DNA from: Labilithrix luteola
GTDB taxonomy: Bacteria > Myxococcota_A > Polyangia > Polyangiales > Polyangiaceae
Direction: 5' to 3'
DNA length: 64,000 nt
NCBI RefSeq assembly: GCF_001263205.1
Contig: NZ_CP012333.1
Coordinates: 1,550,001-1,614,000 of the forward strand
Each line of letters opens with the position of its first letter. Position 1 is the first letter of the stretch. Made by a program: the position numbers and the translations under genes. The notes beneath the pieces are model-generated. The model was given only the letters and a program-made list of their open reading frames with translations, was not told the origin of the DNA and did no database searches. Positions 25,583-33,784 of this stretch are shown here, one piece after another.

Positions 25583-26781
25583 AGCGGCAGGTGATGGCCC
25601 TCGCGGGGATGCTCTCCGCGGCAACGTGCACGCTGATGGCCAGTTGTGCCGCGAACGACGACGCCGAGCCGCCGAAGGGCGATACCTCGACGTTGCCCGA
25701 AGCGGCCCCCGGGTCCGACGCAGGTAATGACGCCGATGCGGACGTGGACGTGGGCGCAGGCTGCAACGGTGCCGCCTGGTGCATGGTCCCGACGAGCGTG
25801 AGCCCCCTCTCCGTTCTCAAGGCAATCTGGGGAACGGGGAAGAACGACATCTGGGCAGCTGGCTCCGGCGGCGCGATTGCCCACTACGATGGCACGACCT
25901 GGTCGACAATACCGTCGGGCGTGAAACACACGTTCAATGCCATTTGGGGGAGTAGCCCGAACGACGTCTATCTGGTCGCCGCGGCCGACGCCATCTTCCA
26001 CACCACAGGCGCAAACGGCGCCTCGGCAACGCTGACGCCGCTCCCGGTCAAGGGACTGGGCGTCGAAGGCACCAGAATCCACGCCATCTGGGGAACCTCG
26101 CCCGCTGACGTCCGTCTCGGCTCGGACTACTATGACTATCTCGACCTCGAGGCCAACGAGCGTCTCGGAAGCCAGTTCGTTCTCTCCAAAGACGACAAAG
26201 GCGACGGCGGAGGCGCGCGCGCCTCGGGCTGGAGCCCCGTTCCTTTTGCCACGGGCGACCAACCGGACACGCTCATTTCGAGCATCTGGGGTTCGTCGAG
26301 CACCGACATCTGGATGGCCGCGAGCCAATGGAACGTACCGGGCCGCGAGGCGGTCATGTTCCACGGTCAGGCGGCCAGAGGCGGCCTGGGGCTCACCGAG
26401 GTCGACAGTCAGTCGTCGAGTCCGCTCGAGTCGATTCACGGCACGTCGTCGACCGATGTTTGGGCTGTTGGCGCAGGCGGTACGATTCGGCACTTCGGTG
26501 CCGGTAACTCGCGCTGGCAGTTGGTCGATTCACCCACGACCGAAACGCTGCACGCCGTCTGGGCAAGCGCGCCCAACGATGTGTGGGCGGTAGGCGACAA
26601 GGGCACCATCATCCACTACGACGGAAAGACCTTCGCGGCGTCGAGCGCCGAGCTTCCGCAGGGCCGAACGCCGACGCTCTACGGGATCTGGGGCAGCGGA
26701 CCGAACGACGTCTGGATCGTCGGTGATGCCATCGTTCTCCATTACACGGGCCCCTCGGGGTCGACCGGGGGAACACCATGA
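25579..26781 (+). CDS. Locus B: 'VWG..DVW' beta-propeller-like lipoprotein
   Basis: ATG 25579 overlaps the previous stop (ATGA). The 400-residue product has the lipobox 'TLMASC', an Asp-rich linker, 'GAAWCMVPTSVSPLSVLKA' and at least six blades with I/V-W-G-x-x-x-x-D-V/I-W ('IWGTGKNDIWAAG', 'IWGSSPNDVYLVA', 'IWGTSPADVRLGS', 'IWGSSSTDIWMAA', 'IHGTSSTDVWAVG', 'VWASAPNDVWAVG', 'IWGSGPNDVWIVG'). Loci A and C each have two such genes, so either B lost one or the others duplicated it. Confidence 0.82.
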   Translation: MKRQVMALAGMLSAATCTLMASCAANDDAEPPKGDTSTLPEAAPGSDAGNDADADVDVGAGCNGAAWCMVPTSVSPLSVLKAIWGTGKNDIWAAGSGGAIAHYDGTTWSTIPSGVKHTFNAIWGSSPNDVYLVAAADAIFHTTGANGASATLTPLPVKGLGVEGTRIHAIWGTSPADVRLGSDYYDYLDLEANERLGSQFVLSKDDKGDGGGARASGWSPVPFATGDQPDTLISSIWGSSSTDIWMAASQWNVPGREAVMFHGQAARGGLGLTEVDSQSSSPLESIHGTSSTDVWAVGAGGTIRHFGAGNSRWQLVDSPTTETLHAVWASAPNDVWAVGDKGTIIHYDGKTFAASSAELPQGRTPTLYGIWGSGPNDVWIVGDAIVLHYTGPSGSTGGTP

Positions 26782-28172
26782 GGGCCATGACTTCTCTTCA
26801 CCGTGTCGTGTTCGTCTCCGCTGCGCTGGCGAGCTTCGCGATGGCGGCCGTCGCGTGCTCGGACGACGACGACCGCAAGACCTTCGAGACGGGCGGCGTC
26901 GACTCGGGCACCGATGCGAGGCAGCCGACCCCGCCTGCCGAAGCAGGCCCGGTCGAGTCCGGGACGGATGCCGGGAACGACTTCGATGCGGCGGATGAGC
27001 CGGTGGTCTGCGACGTCGAGCCGTGCGCAGTCGACATCGCGGCGGGTCAAAACCACTTCTGCGTTCTCATGAGCGACAAGACCGCGCGCTGCTGGGGAGA
27101 CGACAGCCTTGGTCAGCTCGGTGCCGGCATGCCGGCCCCCGATCCCGAGCCCGACGCGGGTCCTGTCAGGGTCGTTCAGGGACTCACGAACGTGACCCAG
27201 ATCAGCGCGGGTGGAACGACGACGTGCGGGCGTCTCGTCGACGGCACGGTCGAATGTTGGGGCGGCAACGACGTGGGCCAACTCGGACTCACGGCGGACC
27301 CTCCCACGAGTGACTGGAATCCCCACCCGACCGCAGCGGCCGTTGCAGTCTCCGGTGCCTTGCGCGTCGACGTTGGAGTGCACAGCGCGTGCGCCATCGT
27401 CACCTCGGGTGACGTCCTCTGTTGGGGCGCCAACGACCAGGCTCAGCTCGCGCGGAGTGTGGAGGCGACGATCGGCGGCCCCGCCAAGATCGATGCTCTG
27501 TCCGGCAAGACCGTGCAGACCGGCGCCGGAACGAACACGTCGTTCGCGGTCCATCAAGACGGGACGATTTCGAGCTGGGGCGCAACAACGGGTACCTCTG
27601 GAACGATCGCAGGGCGCCTGGCTTCGGTGAGCCCGGATCTCCTCCCCGGGGCGCTTCTGCTCGACGGGGTTACGAGCTTCGCCGTCTCGCCGTGGCGCGT
27701 CGATTCCCCGTGGCCTGCCCCCGATCGAGGCCTCGCGCACGCATGCGCCGTCGCGGAAGGACGTCTCTACTGCTGGGGAGATAGCATGCTCGGAGCCATG
27801 GGCTTCGGCGTTCCGTTCGCCTTCGTTCGCCCCACGCTGGTTCCGATCCAGGGCGAGGCCCGTCCGCAGCGGGCGGCCGTATCGATGGAGATCAGCTGCG
27901 TGCGCATGAGCGACGGCACGGTCCAGTGCGCGGGCGACGACTCCCACGGTCAGCTCGGACGCGGCGCCGACGCGGGGCTCTTCAGCGACTTCTTCACGCC
28001 GGCCAAGGCATTCGACGGTCACGCGCTGCGCGTCGCAGTCTCCGACGAAACGGTGTGTGTCGTTGTTCGCGGCGGCAAGGTCATGTGCTGGGGCGGAAAC
28101 GCCTACGGCGAGCTTGCACTAGGCTCGATTGACGATAGCCCCCATCCAACCCCCACCCTCGTCCAATTCTAG
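26778..28172 (+). CDS. Locus B: RCC1-repeat beta-propeller lipoprotein
   Basis: ATG 26778 overlaps the previous stop (ATGA). The 464-residue product has a lipobox 'MAAVAC', an Asp/Ala/Pro linker and RCC1 repeats with the C-W-G signature ('ARCWGDDSLGQLGAG', 'VECWGGNDVGQLGLT', 'VLCWGANDQAQLA', 'LYCWGDSMLGAMG', 'VQCAGDDSHGQLG', 'VMCWGGNAYGELALG'). It ends 'HPTPTLVQF', very like the locus A protein's 'HPTPTAVAF'. The next gene starts 7 nt after its stop, the only intergenic gap among the lipoprotein genes of this locus. Confidence 0.87.
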   Translation: MRAMTSLHRVVFVSAALASFAMAAVACSDDDDRKTFETGGVDSGTDARQPTPPAEAGPVESGTDAGNDFDAADEPVVCDVEPCAVDIAAGQNHFCVLMSDKTARCWGDDSLGQLGAGMPAPDPEPDAGPVRVVQGLTNVTQISAGGTTTCGRLVDGTVECWGGNDVGQLGLTADPPTSDWNPHPTAAAVAVSGALRVDVGVHSACAIVTSGDVLCWGANDQAQLARSVEATIGGPAKIDALSGKTVQTGAGTNTSFAVHQDGTISSWGATTGTSGTIAGRLASVSPDLLPGALLLDGVTSFAVSPWRVDSPWPAPDRGLAHACAVAEGRLYCWGDSMLGAMGFGVPFAFVRPTLVPIQGEARPQRAAVSMEISCVRMSDGTVQCAGDDSHGQLGRGADAGLFSDFFTPAKAFDGHALRVAVSDETVCVVVRGGKVMCWGGNAYGELALGSIDDSPHPTPTLVQF

Positions 28173-28179
28173 AAAGACG

Positions 28180-29973
28180 ATGATGGCAACACGGACGCAT
28201 GCTCATTGGGCGACTGGTGTGGGGCTCGTATCGTTCGCGATTGCGGCGACGATTGGTGCATGTTCGACCGATCGTGCACCGTTCGATCCGGGCGACAACT
28301 ATACGTTGGCTCCCGACGCGTCGACGCCCGATGTGGCATGTGGATTTCGCTGTTCGCGCGATCTGAAGACGGTGCTGAGCGCCTGCCAGGGCTCGGACGA
28401 CGTGCTCTTCACGTGCGGCGCCGACGAGGGATGCGGCGATGGTCGGTGCGTGCCGGCCTGTGAAGCCGCGAAGCTCTCGAAAGGGTCCGCCGGTTGTGAT
28501 TTCTGGACCCTGCCCGTCGACAGCGGGAAGCAGAGCAAGGGCTCTTGCTTCGCCGCGATGATCTCCAACACGTGGGACCGCCCCGTTACCCTCACGGCAG
28601 AATACGGCGGCGATCCCCTCGATGTTTCGCAATCTGTCTACACGGTCGACGTGGGGAGCGGCACGGCGACGTATGCGCGCCTGGACGGCCCGCTTCCTTC
28701 AGGACAAGTCGCCATCGTGTTTCTTTCGGCCGCGCCGGACACCACGGAATTCGAAGGCATCCTCTGCCCGCAGAACGTGACGCCGGCGGTCAAGTTCGAC
28801 CCGATCGCGCACGGTACGAGCCGCACGAAGGCCTTTCGACTCATCACGGATGCGCCCGTCTCGGCGTATTCGATATTTCCTTACGGCGGCGCCAGCACGT
28901 ACGTGCCCACGGCAACGTTGCTTCTTCCCGTTTCGTCCTGGGAAAAGGACTACGTCGCGGTCAGCCCGTTCGCCTTCGGCTTTCCGAGCGAGCGAACCCT
29001 CCAGATCGTCGCGAACCAGAACGATACCGTCGTAAGCATTCGTCCCAATACCGAAATCCCCGCCGGCTACGGGGTCGAAGGCGCGACGACCGGCATCACC
29101 CAGAGCTGGACGCTGGCACGCGGCGAAGTCCTGCAATTCACCCAAGAGAATCTCACCGGAAGTCCGATTTCGGCGAGCAACCCCGTGGGTATCTTCGGTG
29201 GCTCGCGATGCACGTACGTGCCGGGCGACTACGGAGCGTGCGACGTGCTCCAGCAGCAGATTTCACCAACGTCCCAATGGGGCGACCAGTACGCGCTCGT
29301 GCCTTATCCGACGCGGGCCTTCGAGTTTTCCAGCGACTCGCGCGAGTTCGTCCCCTATACGCTCGTGAGCGCCGCGGACGGAACAGTGTTCAGCTACGAC
29401 CCCGTGCGCCCGGCAGGCGCCCCCGAGAAGCTGGATGCCGGTCAGTCGGCGACGTTCAAGACCGATGAACTCGTGGTCGTGCGAAGTCAGGACTCCAAGC
29501 ATCCTTTCCATGCTTCGGTCTACATGACGGGACAGGATTTCGGCGGCGGCCTCGGCGGACTGGGGTTCCGCCACGGCGATCCCGACTTCGTCACTCTCGC
29601 GGCCTCCGATCAGTTCCTGGACCACTACGTCTTCTTCACTGACTACACCTTTCCGGAAACCCGGCTCACGATCGTCCGTCGCAAGACAGCCAAAGGCTTC
29701 TTGCCCGTCGAGCTCGAGTGCGCGGGCGTCATCGAAGGCTTCCAGCCCGTGGGCACCAGCGGAGAGTTCGAATACGCCTGGGTCACCCTCACCGCCAGCT
29801 CCGCCCCCGTGAAGTTCCCCAAGGGCGAGTGCGGCTATGGCCGCCAGGAGGCGAAAAGCGACGGCCCGTTCTCCATCAACGTGTGGGGACTAGGCTATTT
29901 CGCGAGCTACGGCTACCTGGCCGGCACAGGCCTCCGCCCCATCAACGACTTCTCGTCGCCAGTCCTGAAATGA
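28180..29973 (+). CDS. Locus B: IgGFc-binding-domain lipoprotein
   Basis: ATG 28180 (or 28183) follows a purine-rich AGAAAGA ribosome site just after the RCC1 stop; longer upstream extension would run back into that gene. The 597-residue product has the lipobox 'TIGAC', an Asp/Pro linker, and a Cys module ('CGFRCSRDLKTVLSAC', 'GCDFWTLPVD'). The long IgGFc_binding-type domain follows, with 'IFPYGGASTYVPTATLLLP', the same signature as in loci A and C. A 7-bp hairpin begins 4 nt after the stop and probably marks the operon end. Confidence 0.85.
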   Translation: MMATRTHAHWATGVGLVSFAIAATIGACSTDRAPFDPGDNYTLAPDASTPDVACGFRCSRDLKTVLSACQGSDDVLFTCGADEGCGDGRCVPACEAAKLSKGSAGCDFWTLPVDSGKQSKGSCFAAMISNTWDRPVTLTAEYGGDPLDVSQSVYTVDVGSGTATYARLDGPLPSGQVAIVFLSAAPDTTEFEGILCPQNVTPAVKFDPIAHGTSRTKAFRLITDAPVSAYSIFPYGGASTYVPTATLLLPVSSWEKDYVAVSPFAFGFPSERTLQIVANQNDTVVSIRPNTEIPAGYGVEGATTGITQSWTLARGEVLQFTQENLTGSPISASNPVGIFGGSRCTYVPGDYGACDVLQQQISPTSQWGDQYALVPYPTRAFEFSSDSREFVPYTLVSAADGTVFSYDPVRPAGAPEKLDAGQSATFKTDELVVVRSQDSKHPFHASVYMTGQDFGGGLGGLGFRHGDPDFVTLAASDQFLDHYVFFTDYTFPETRLTIVRRKTAKGFLPVELECAGVIEGFQPVGTSGEFEYAWVTLTASSAPVKFPKGECGYGRQEAKSDGPFSINVWGLGYFASYGYLAGTGLRPINDFSSPVLK

Positions 29974-29977
29974 CGGC

Positions 29978-29998
29978 GTGACGAGAGGTCTTCGTCAC
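29978..29998 (+). terminator. Hairpin at the end of locus B
   Basis: GTGACGA (29978-29984) and TCGTCAC (29992-29998) pair perfectly around a 7-nt loop, 4 nt beyond the last stop of the operon. No T-run follows, so rho-independent action is doubtful. Confidence 0.4.
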
Positions 29999-30072
29999 AC
30001 GTTCGAGCAGCTCGCCGCAACCAGCCCGCCGGTTCTCGACCGAGCGAGTCGCATTCGAGGTAAGCTCGGCCC

Positions 30073-31359
30073 ATGGGCCGAACCAACGGGTACTGGGCGT
30101 GTGCGGCTTTCTCCATCGTCGTCGCGTGCACCCCTAAACAGGCCCCTGTCGGTGGAGATGCCAGCGCTGTCTCCGTACCGTCGTCGCTCGCGACAGCGAG
30201 CACGGGACCGAACGCCCCCGGCACTCTAGGCACCGACGCGGGTCCACGCCGAACGTCCGTGGATTTGTTGCACTGGGGCCCCGCGCGCCTCGCGGTTTCG
30301 TCCAACGTGAAGAATCCGCGCGACTACCCCGAGCATCTCGTCGATGGAAACAACGGAACGGCGTGGAACAGCCGAACCGGCGATCTCGTGGGCGCGAGCA
30401 TCGCGTTCGAAGTGCCCTCGGATGCCACGATCGAGTCGCTGGTGCTCAGCGCCGGTTTCGACAAGATCGACGCCGCAGGCAACGACCTCTTTCTCATGAA
30501 CCACCGGGTTCGAAGCATCGAGGTCTTCGCCGGTTCGATGGAAACCAAGCCGCTGGCGACGTTTCAGCTCGATCCCGCCCGACGCGAGCCGCAGTCCTTC
30601 GCGTTCGCACACCCCGGCGGATTGTACTGGGTCAAGGTCACCGCCGTGGAGCCCGGTACCAAGAAGGAATGGCGAGAGCTCGCGATCTCCGAGTTTCGTG
30701 TGATGGGGATTCCCGGCAAGACCAGGTACGGCATGCCGCGCATTCCCGACGTAGCCATCGCCAAGGAGTGGGTTTCACGCCCCCTGCCGGGCGTCGGCGA
30801 TCCCGACGCACCGTCTTACCAAGACGCGATCGGCTCGGCCTTTCCGAGCATCAACGCGCTCTGCAAGCATCTGGAGACCAAGCTGGCTCCTGGCTTCGCG
30901 AAGAACGGCCTGCCTGCCCCGGGCAAAGAAGCTTGCGTCACCAAGCCCGTCTCGGTCCCTGCACCACTACCGGCGCCCATCAAAGGCATCTCCTGGCTGG
31001 ACCTGATGACCCCCGAAGGGTCGGCGGGGATGTACGTGCTCCAGACCGACAAGGGGTTCGTCGTTCCGAGAAACGCCGAGCTGCAGTCGGCGAACTGCGA
31101 ACCGGGGTGCATGGACGACATGCTGCGCACCGACACGCGACTCGAGAAGCTCGAGTCATCGGCCGGCAACGTCACGCTTCACGTGAAGCAAACCAGCACC
31201 AGCTCGGAGGCCTTCGACGAACACGGAATGCGCACATCGGCGACGGACACGCGCTGGTTCTCGCTGAAATGCGCACTCACCCCCGAGCCCGTGACGTGCG
31301 CCCGCGTCGATACGAAGAGCTCGTGCCTGCTTGGCACCGCGGAGGTGGCCTGTCGCTAG
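30073..31359 (+). CDS. Lipoprotein with NADase-type glycan-binding (discoidin-like) domain
   Basis: The 428-residue product has a short signal with 'FSIVVAC'. Residues about 70-215 form a galactose-binding-like beta-sandwich: 'EHLVDGNNGTAWNSRTGD' (calcium/ligand loop region), 'ASIAFEVPSDATIESLVLSA', 'NHRVRSIEVFAG', then 'LYWVKVTAVEPG' and 'LAISEFRVMG'. This matches the module often called the NADase-type glycan-binding domain in bacterial lipoproteins. The rest (about 220-428) is a helical and beta region of unknown role with six Cys. It follows locus B on the same strand, 99 nt after its end, and may attach to surface glycan. Confidence 0.7.
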   Translation: MGRTNGYWACAAFSIVVACTPKQAPVGGDASAVSVPSSLATASTGPNAPGTLGTDAGPRRTSVDLLHWGPARLAVSSNVKNPRDYPEHLVDGNNGTAWNSRTGDLVGASIAFEVPSDATIESLVLSAGFDKIDAAGNDLFLMNHRVRSIEVFAGSMETKPLATFQLDPARREPQSFAFAHPGGLYWVKVTAVEPGTKKEWRELAISEFRVMGIPGKTRYGMPRIPDVAIAKEWVSRPLPGVGDPDAPSYQDAIGSAFPSINALCKHLETKLAPGFAKNGLPAPGKEACVTKPVSVPAPLPAPIKGISWLDLMTPEGSAGMYVLQTDKGFVVPRNAELQSANCEPGCMDDMLRTDTRLEKLESSAGNVTLHVKQTSTSSEAFDEHGMRTSATDTRWFSLKCALTPEPVTCARVDTKSSCLLGTAEVACR

Positions 31360-31669
31360 CGCTCGCTGTACAAGCCGAGCGGTCGACTCCCCGGATTCGC
31401 CCAAGATCCTCGCACTTCAGGCGAGCCGCATGCTTTGGTGCGGTCCTTCAGTTGCGTCAAGGTCGCCGCCGAACTAAGGTGACGCCGCTCACTACACGTA
31501 CCATCGCATTCACAACGCTCTCTCGAACCTTGGGACGGCGAATCCGGGCTGCGAAGCTTCGTTGCGTGAGGACACGGAGAATGCTTGTTTCTCTGTGGGC
31601 CTCGTCCGATCCCGCCGGCTCATTGGACGCCAGGTTCTCGACGCACCTGCCGACAAACGAGAGAGACAC
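31360..31669. other. 310-nt intergenic region, likely promoter and leader of the RRM gene
   Basis: No convincing reading frame is present. It contains a GCTCG...CGAGC mini-hairpin just after the upstream stop and a 10-bp palindrome CGAAGCTTCG at 31552-31561. The long leader before the RRM gene could carry temperature-responsive RNA structure, as in cold-induced RNA-binding protein genes, but no specific motif shows this. Confidence 0.4.
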
Positions 31670-32032
31670 ATGAATAACCGACTTTACGTGGGCAACCTTT
31701 CCTACGGCGTGACGACCGACTCCCTCCGCGCCTGCTTTGCCGAGTGCGGCGAAGTGACCGACACCCACGTGGTCATGGATCGTGAGACGGGCCGCGCGCG
31801 CGGATTTGCGTTCGTCACGATGAACACCGAAGCCGAAGCCAACAACGCCATCGCGCAGCTCAACAACGCGATGTTCGAAGGCCGCCCGCTGCGCGTGAAC
31901 ATCGCCGAAGAGCGAGCGCGTGGTGGTGGCGGTGGTGGCGGTGGTGGTGGTCGCGGCTTCGGCGGCGGCGGCGGCGGCGGTGGTCGCGGCCCCCGCGGCG
32001 GCGGCGGCGGCGGCGGGCATCGCGGCTGGTAA
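31670..32032 (+). CDS. RRM-type RNA-binding protein with glycine-rich tail
   Basis: ATG 31670 is preceded by GAGAGA at 31661-31666. The 120-residue product has one RNA-recognition motif: RNP2 'RLYVGNLSY' near residue 5 and RNP1 'RGFAFVTM' near 43, each with the aromatic residues that stack on RNA. The last about 40 residues are almost only Gly and Arg with a Trp end ('GGHRGW'). This matches bacterial and plant glycine-rich RNA-binding proteins, often induced by cold and acting as RNA chaperones. It is a single gene with a long leader. Confidence 0.93.
   Translation: MNNRLYVGNLSYGVTTDSLRACFAECGEVTDTHVVMDRETGRARGFAFVTMNTEAEANNAIAQLNNAMFEGRPLRVNIAEERARGGGGGGGGGGRGFGGGGGGGGRGPRGGGGGGGHRGW
31921..32020 (+). 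repeat. GGN triplet repeat tract in the RRM gene tail
   Basis: Nearly uninterrupted GGT/GGC codons encode the Gly-rich tail. Such tracts are prone to replication slippage, so tail length may vary between strains. It is coding low complexity, not an independent element. Confidence 0.8.
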
Positions 32033-32215
32033 TCCAGCACGACTGTCCACAACCATCCGCGCCGATCATGATGCGTAGCGGGAATTCCCTCCCCTACGGA
32101 CACTTGCGTCTATCGTCGAGGGCGCGCTCGACGGTGGACGCCGTGGTCATCCCGCAAGCAGCGTGCTGCTAGTGCTGGCCAGCGAGGCTGCGCGACCACG
32201 ATCGAAAGGCCATTG

Positions 32216-33496
32216 ATGAAGGCTTCCGCTCACGCCGGCACGGCATCGTCCGCGCAGGACGCGCTCCAGCCCTATTTGCAGGGTTTGGCGCGGGTTCCGC
32301 TATTGACGCGCCAAGGCGAGGTGGAGCTCGCAAAACGCATCGAGTTCGGTGAGCAGGAGACGCTCCGTGCGATCCTCACGTGCGAGGCGGGGCGCGCGGA
32401 AGTGGCGCGTCTCGGAAAGCGCCTCCGTGCTGGCACCGAGGACGTCGCAGACGTGACGTCCGCGCGCGACGAGGACGAGTCGAACTCCGACGCGCTGGCG
32501 AGAGAGCGGATCTTGGGACTCGTGGACGTCGTGCTCCGCTGGTCGCGTCCATCGAAGCGAAGCACGTCGAAACCGAGCACGCCCGATCCCCGCGCGCTCA
32601 CCGCCTTCGCCGAGATGCGACTCAACAAGGTTGCACTCTCGAAGCTCGTGCGGCGGCTTCGTTCGTCTCTGCGCGACGCCGAACGCGAAACGGCCGAATC
32701 GACGGATCGAGACGAGCTCGAAAGATTGCGGACGGCATGTGCAGACATCGCCGAGGGCGCACGTATCAGCACCGTCGCTCGAGGCGAGCTCGTCGAGGCA
32801 AACCTCCGGCTCGTCGTCTCCGTCGCCAAACGCTACCTACGTCCTGGACTCGCCCTGGTCGACCTCATTCAAGAGGGCAACATCGGGCTGATGCGAGCCG
32901 TCGAGAAGTTCGACTACCGGCTCGGATACAAGTTCAGCACGTACGCGACGTGGTGGATTCGCCAGGCAATCACACGTGCGATTGCGGACCAGGCACACAC
33001 GATTCGCGCCCCCGTTCACATCGTCGAGCGTGTCAGCCAGATTGCGCGCACGAGGCGCGCGTTCGTACAAGAGTACGGTCGCGAGCCTTCGGTCACCGAG
33101 CTTGCGACCACGCTCGGGCTCGACGACGAGCGCGTGACAGTTGCCCTGCGCGCCATGCATCAGCCGATAAGCCTCGAGACGCCGGTCGGCGACGATGGCA
33201 CGGCCGTACTTGGTGACTCGATCGAAGACGGCACGGCGGTTTCACCGCTCGACGCAGCGATGCGCGCGCGTCTCACCGAGGATGCGGAGCGCCTGCTGTC
33301 GACGTTGTCTGCACGCGAGCGAAAGATCCTCGAGATGCGCTTCGGAATGGGCGAGAAGAAGGAGCACACGCTCGAGGAAATCGGAGACGCATTCTCGCTG
33401 ACCCGAGAGCGGATTCGTCAGATCGAAGCAAAGGCCCTCGCCGAGCTTCGCCGTCGGTCGCAACAGGAAGCGTGGAGCGCCCTGCGCGAAGGCTGA
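32216..33496 (+). CDS. Primary-like (group 2, RpoD family) RNA polymerase sigma factor
   Basis: ATG 32216 is used (a TTG lies immediately before it). The 426-residue product lacks region 1.1. Region 1.2 is about 15-50 ('LQPYLQGLARVPLLTRQGE'). A variable non-conserved region follows, then region 2 about 195-265 ('EANLRLVVSVAKRY', 'LVDLIQEGNIGLMRAVEKFD', 'KFSTYATWWIRQAI'). Region 3 and region 4 ('LSARERKILEMRFGMG', 'LEEIGDAFSLTRERIRQIE') complete it. These are full RpoD-type core- and promoter-binding signatures, so it probably recognises promoters like those of the housekeeping sigma, perhaps under stress. It is not the vegetative RpoD by size. Confidence 0.93.
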   Translation: MKASAHAGTASSAQDALQPYLQGLARVPLLTRQGEVELAKRIEFGEQETLRAILTCEAGRAEVARLGKRLRAGTEDVADVTSARDEDESNSDALARERILGLVDVVLRWSRPSKRSTSKPSTPDPRALTAFAEMRLNKVALSKLVRRLRSSLRDAERETAESTDRDELERLRTACADIAEGARISTVARGELVEANLRLVVSVAKRYLRPGLALVDLIQEGNIGLMRAVEKFDYRLGYKFSTYATWWIRQAITRAIADQAHTIRAPVHIVERVSQIARTRRAFVQEYGREPSVTELATTLGLDDERVTVALRAMHQPISLETPVGDDGTAVLGDSIEDGTAVSPLDAAMRARLTEDAERLLSTLSARERKILEMRFGMGEKKEHTLEEIGDAFSLTRERIRQIEAKALAELRRRSQQEAWSALREG

Positions 33497-33511
33497 GAGC
33501 GACGAACGCGC

Positions 33512-33534
33512 CTCTCGCCGGACTGAGAGCCGGC
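33512..33534 (+). terminator. Overlapping stem-loops after the sigma gene
   Basis: GCCGG (33517-33521) pairs with CCGGC (33530-33534), and the alternative CTCTC/GAGAG pairing overlaps it, 16-38 nt after the stop of the sigma gene. There is no T-run; a weak terminator candidate only. Confidence 0.25.
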
Positions 33535-33784
33535 CAAGCGTCCCTACGAGGATGCGATAGACAGCGCTTCGACGATGACGACGGAAGGATGCTCCGTCGA
33601 CTTCGAAGCTGAACACTGAATACGACGTTCGATGAGGCGCACTGCGGCGTGCTGCCGCTTACGTTCGACGCAAGCGTATTCGATACCCCTGGAGGGGGAT
33701 GTTCGCGTCATGGCGCCATGCTCCAGTGCGCTCATCGTGCATGTCCAGACATGCGCGCGGCATATCGGAGCATTCATACGTGCC

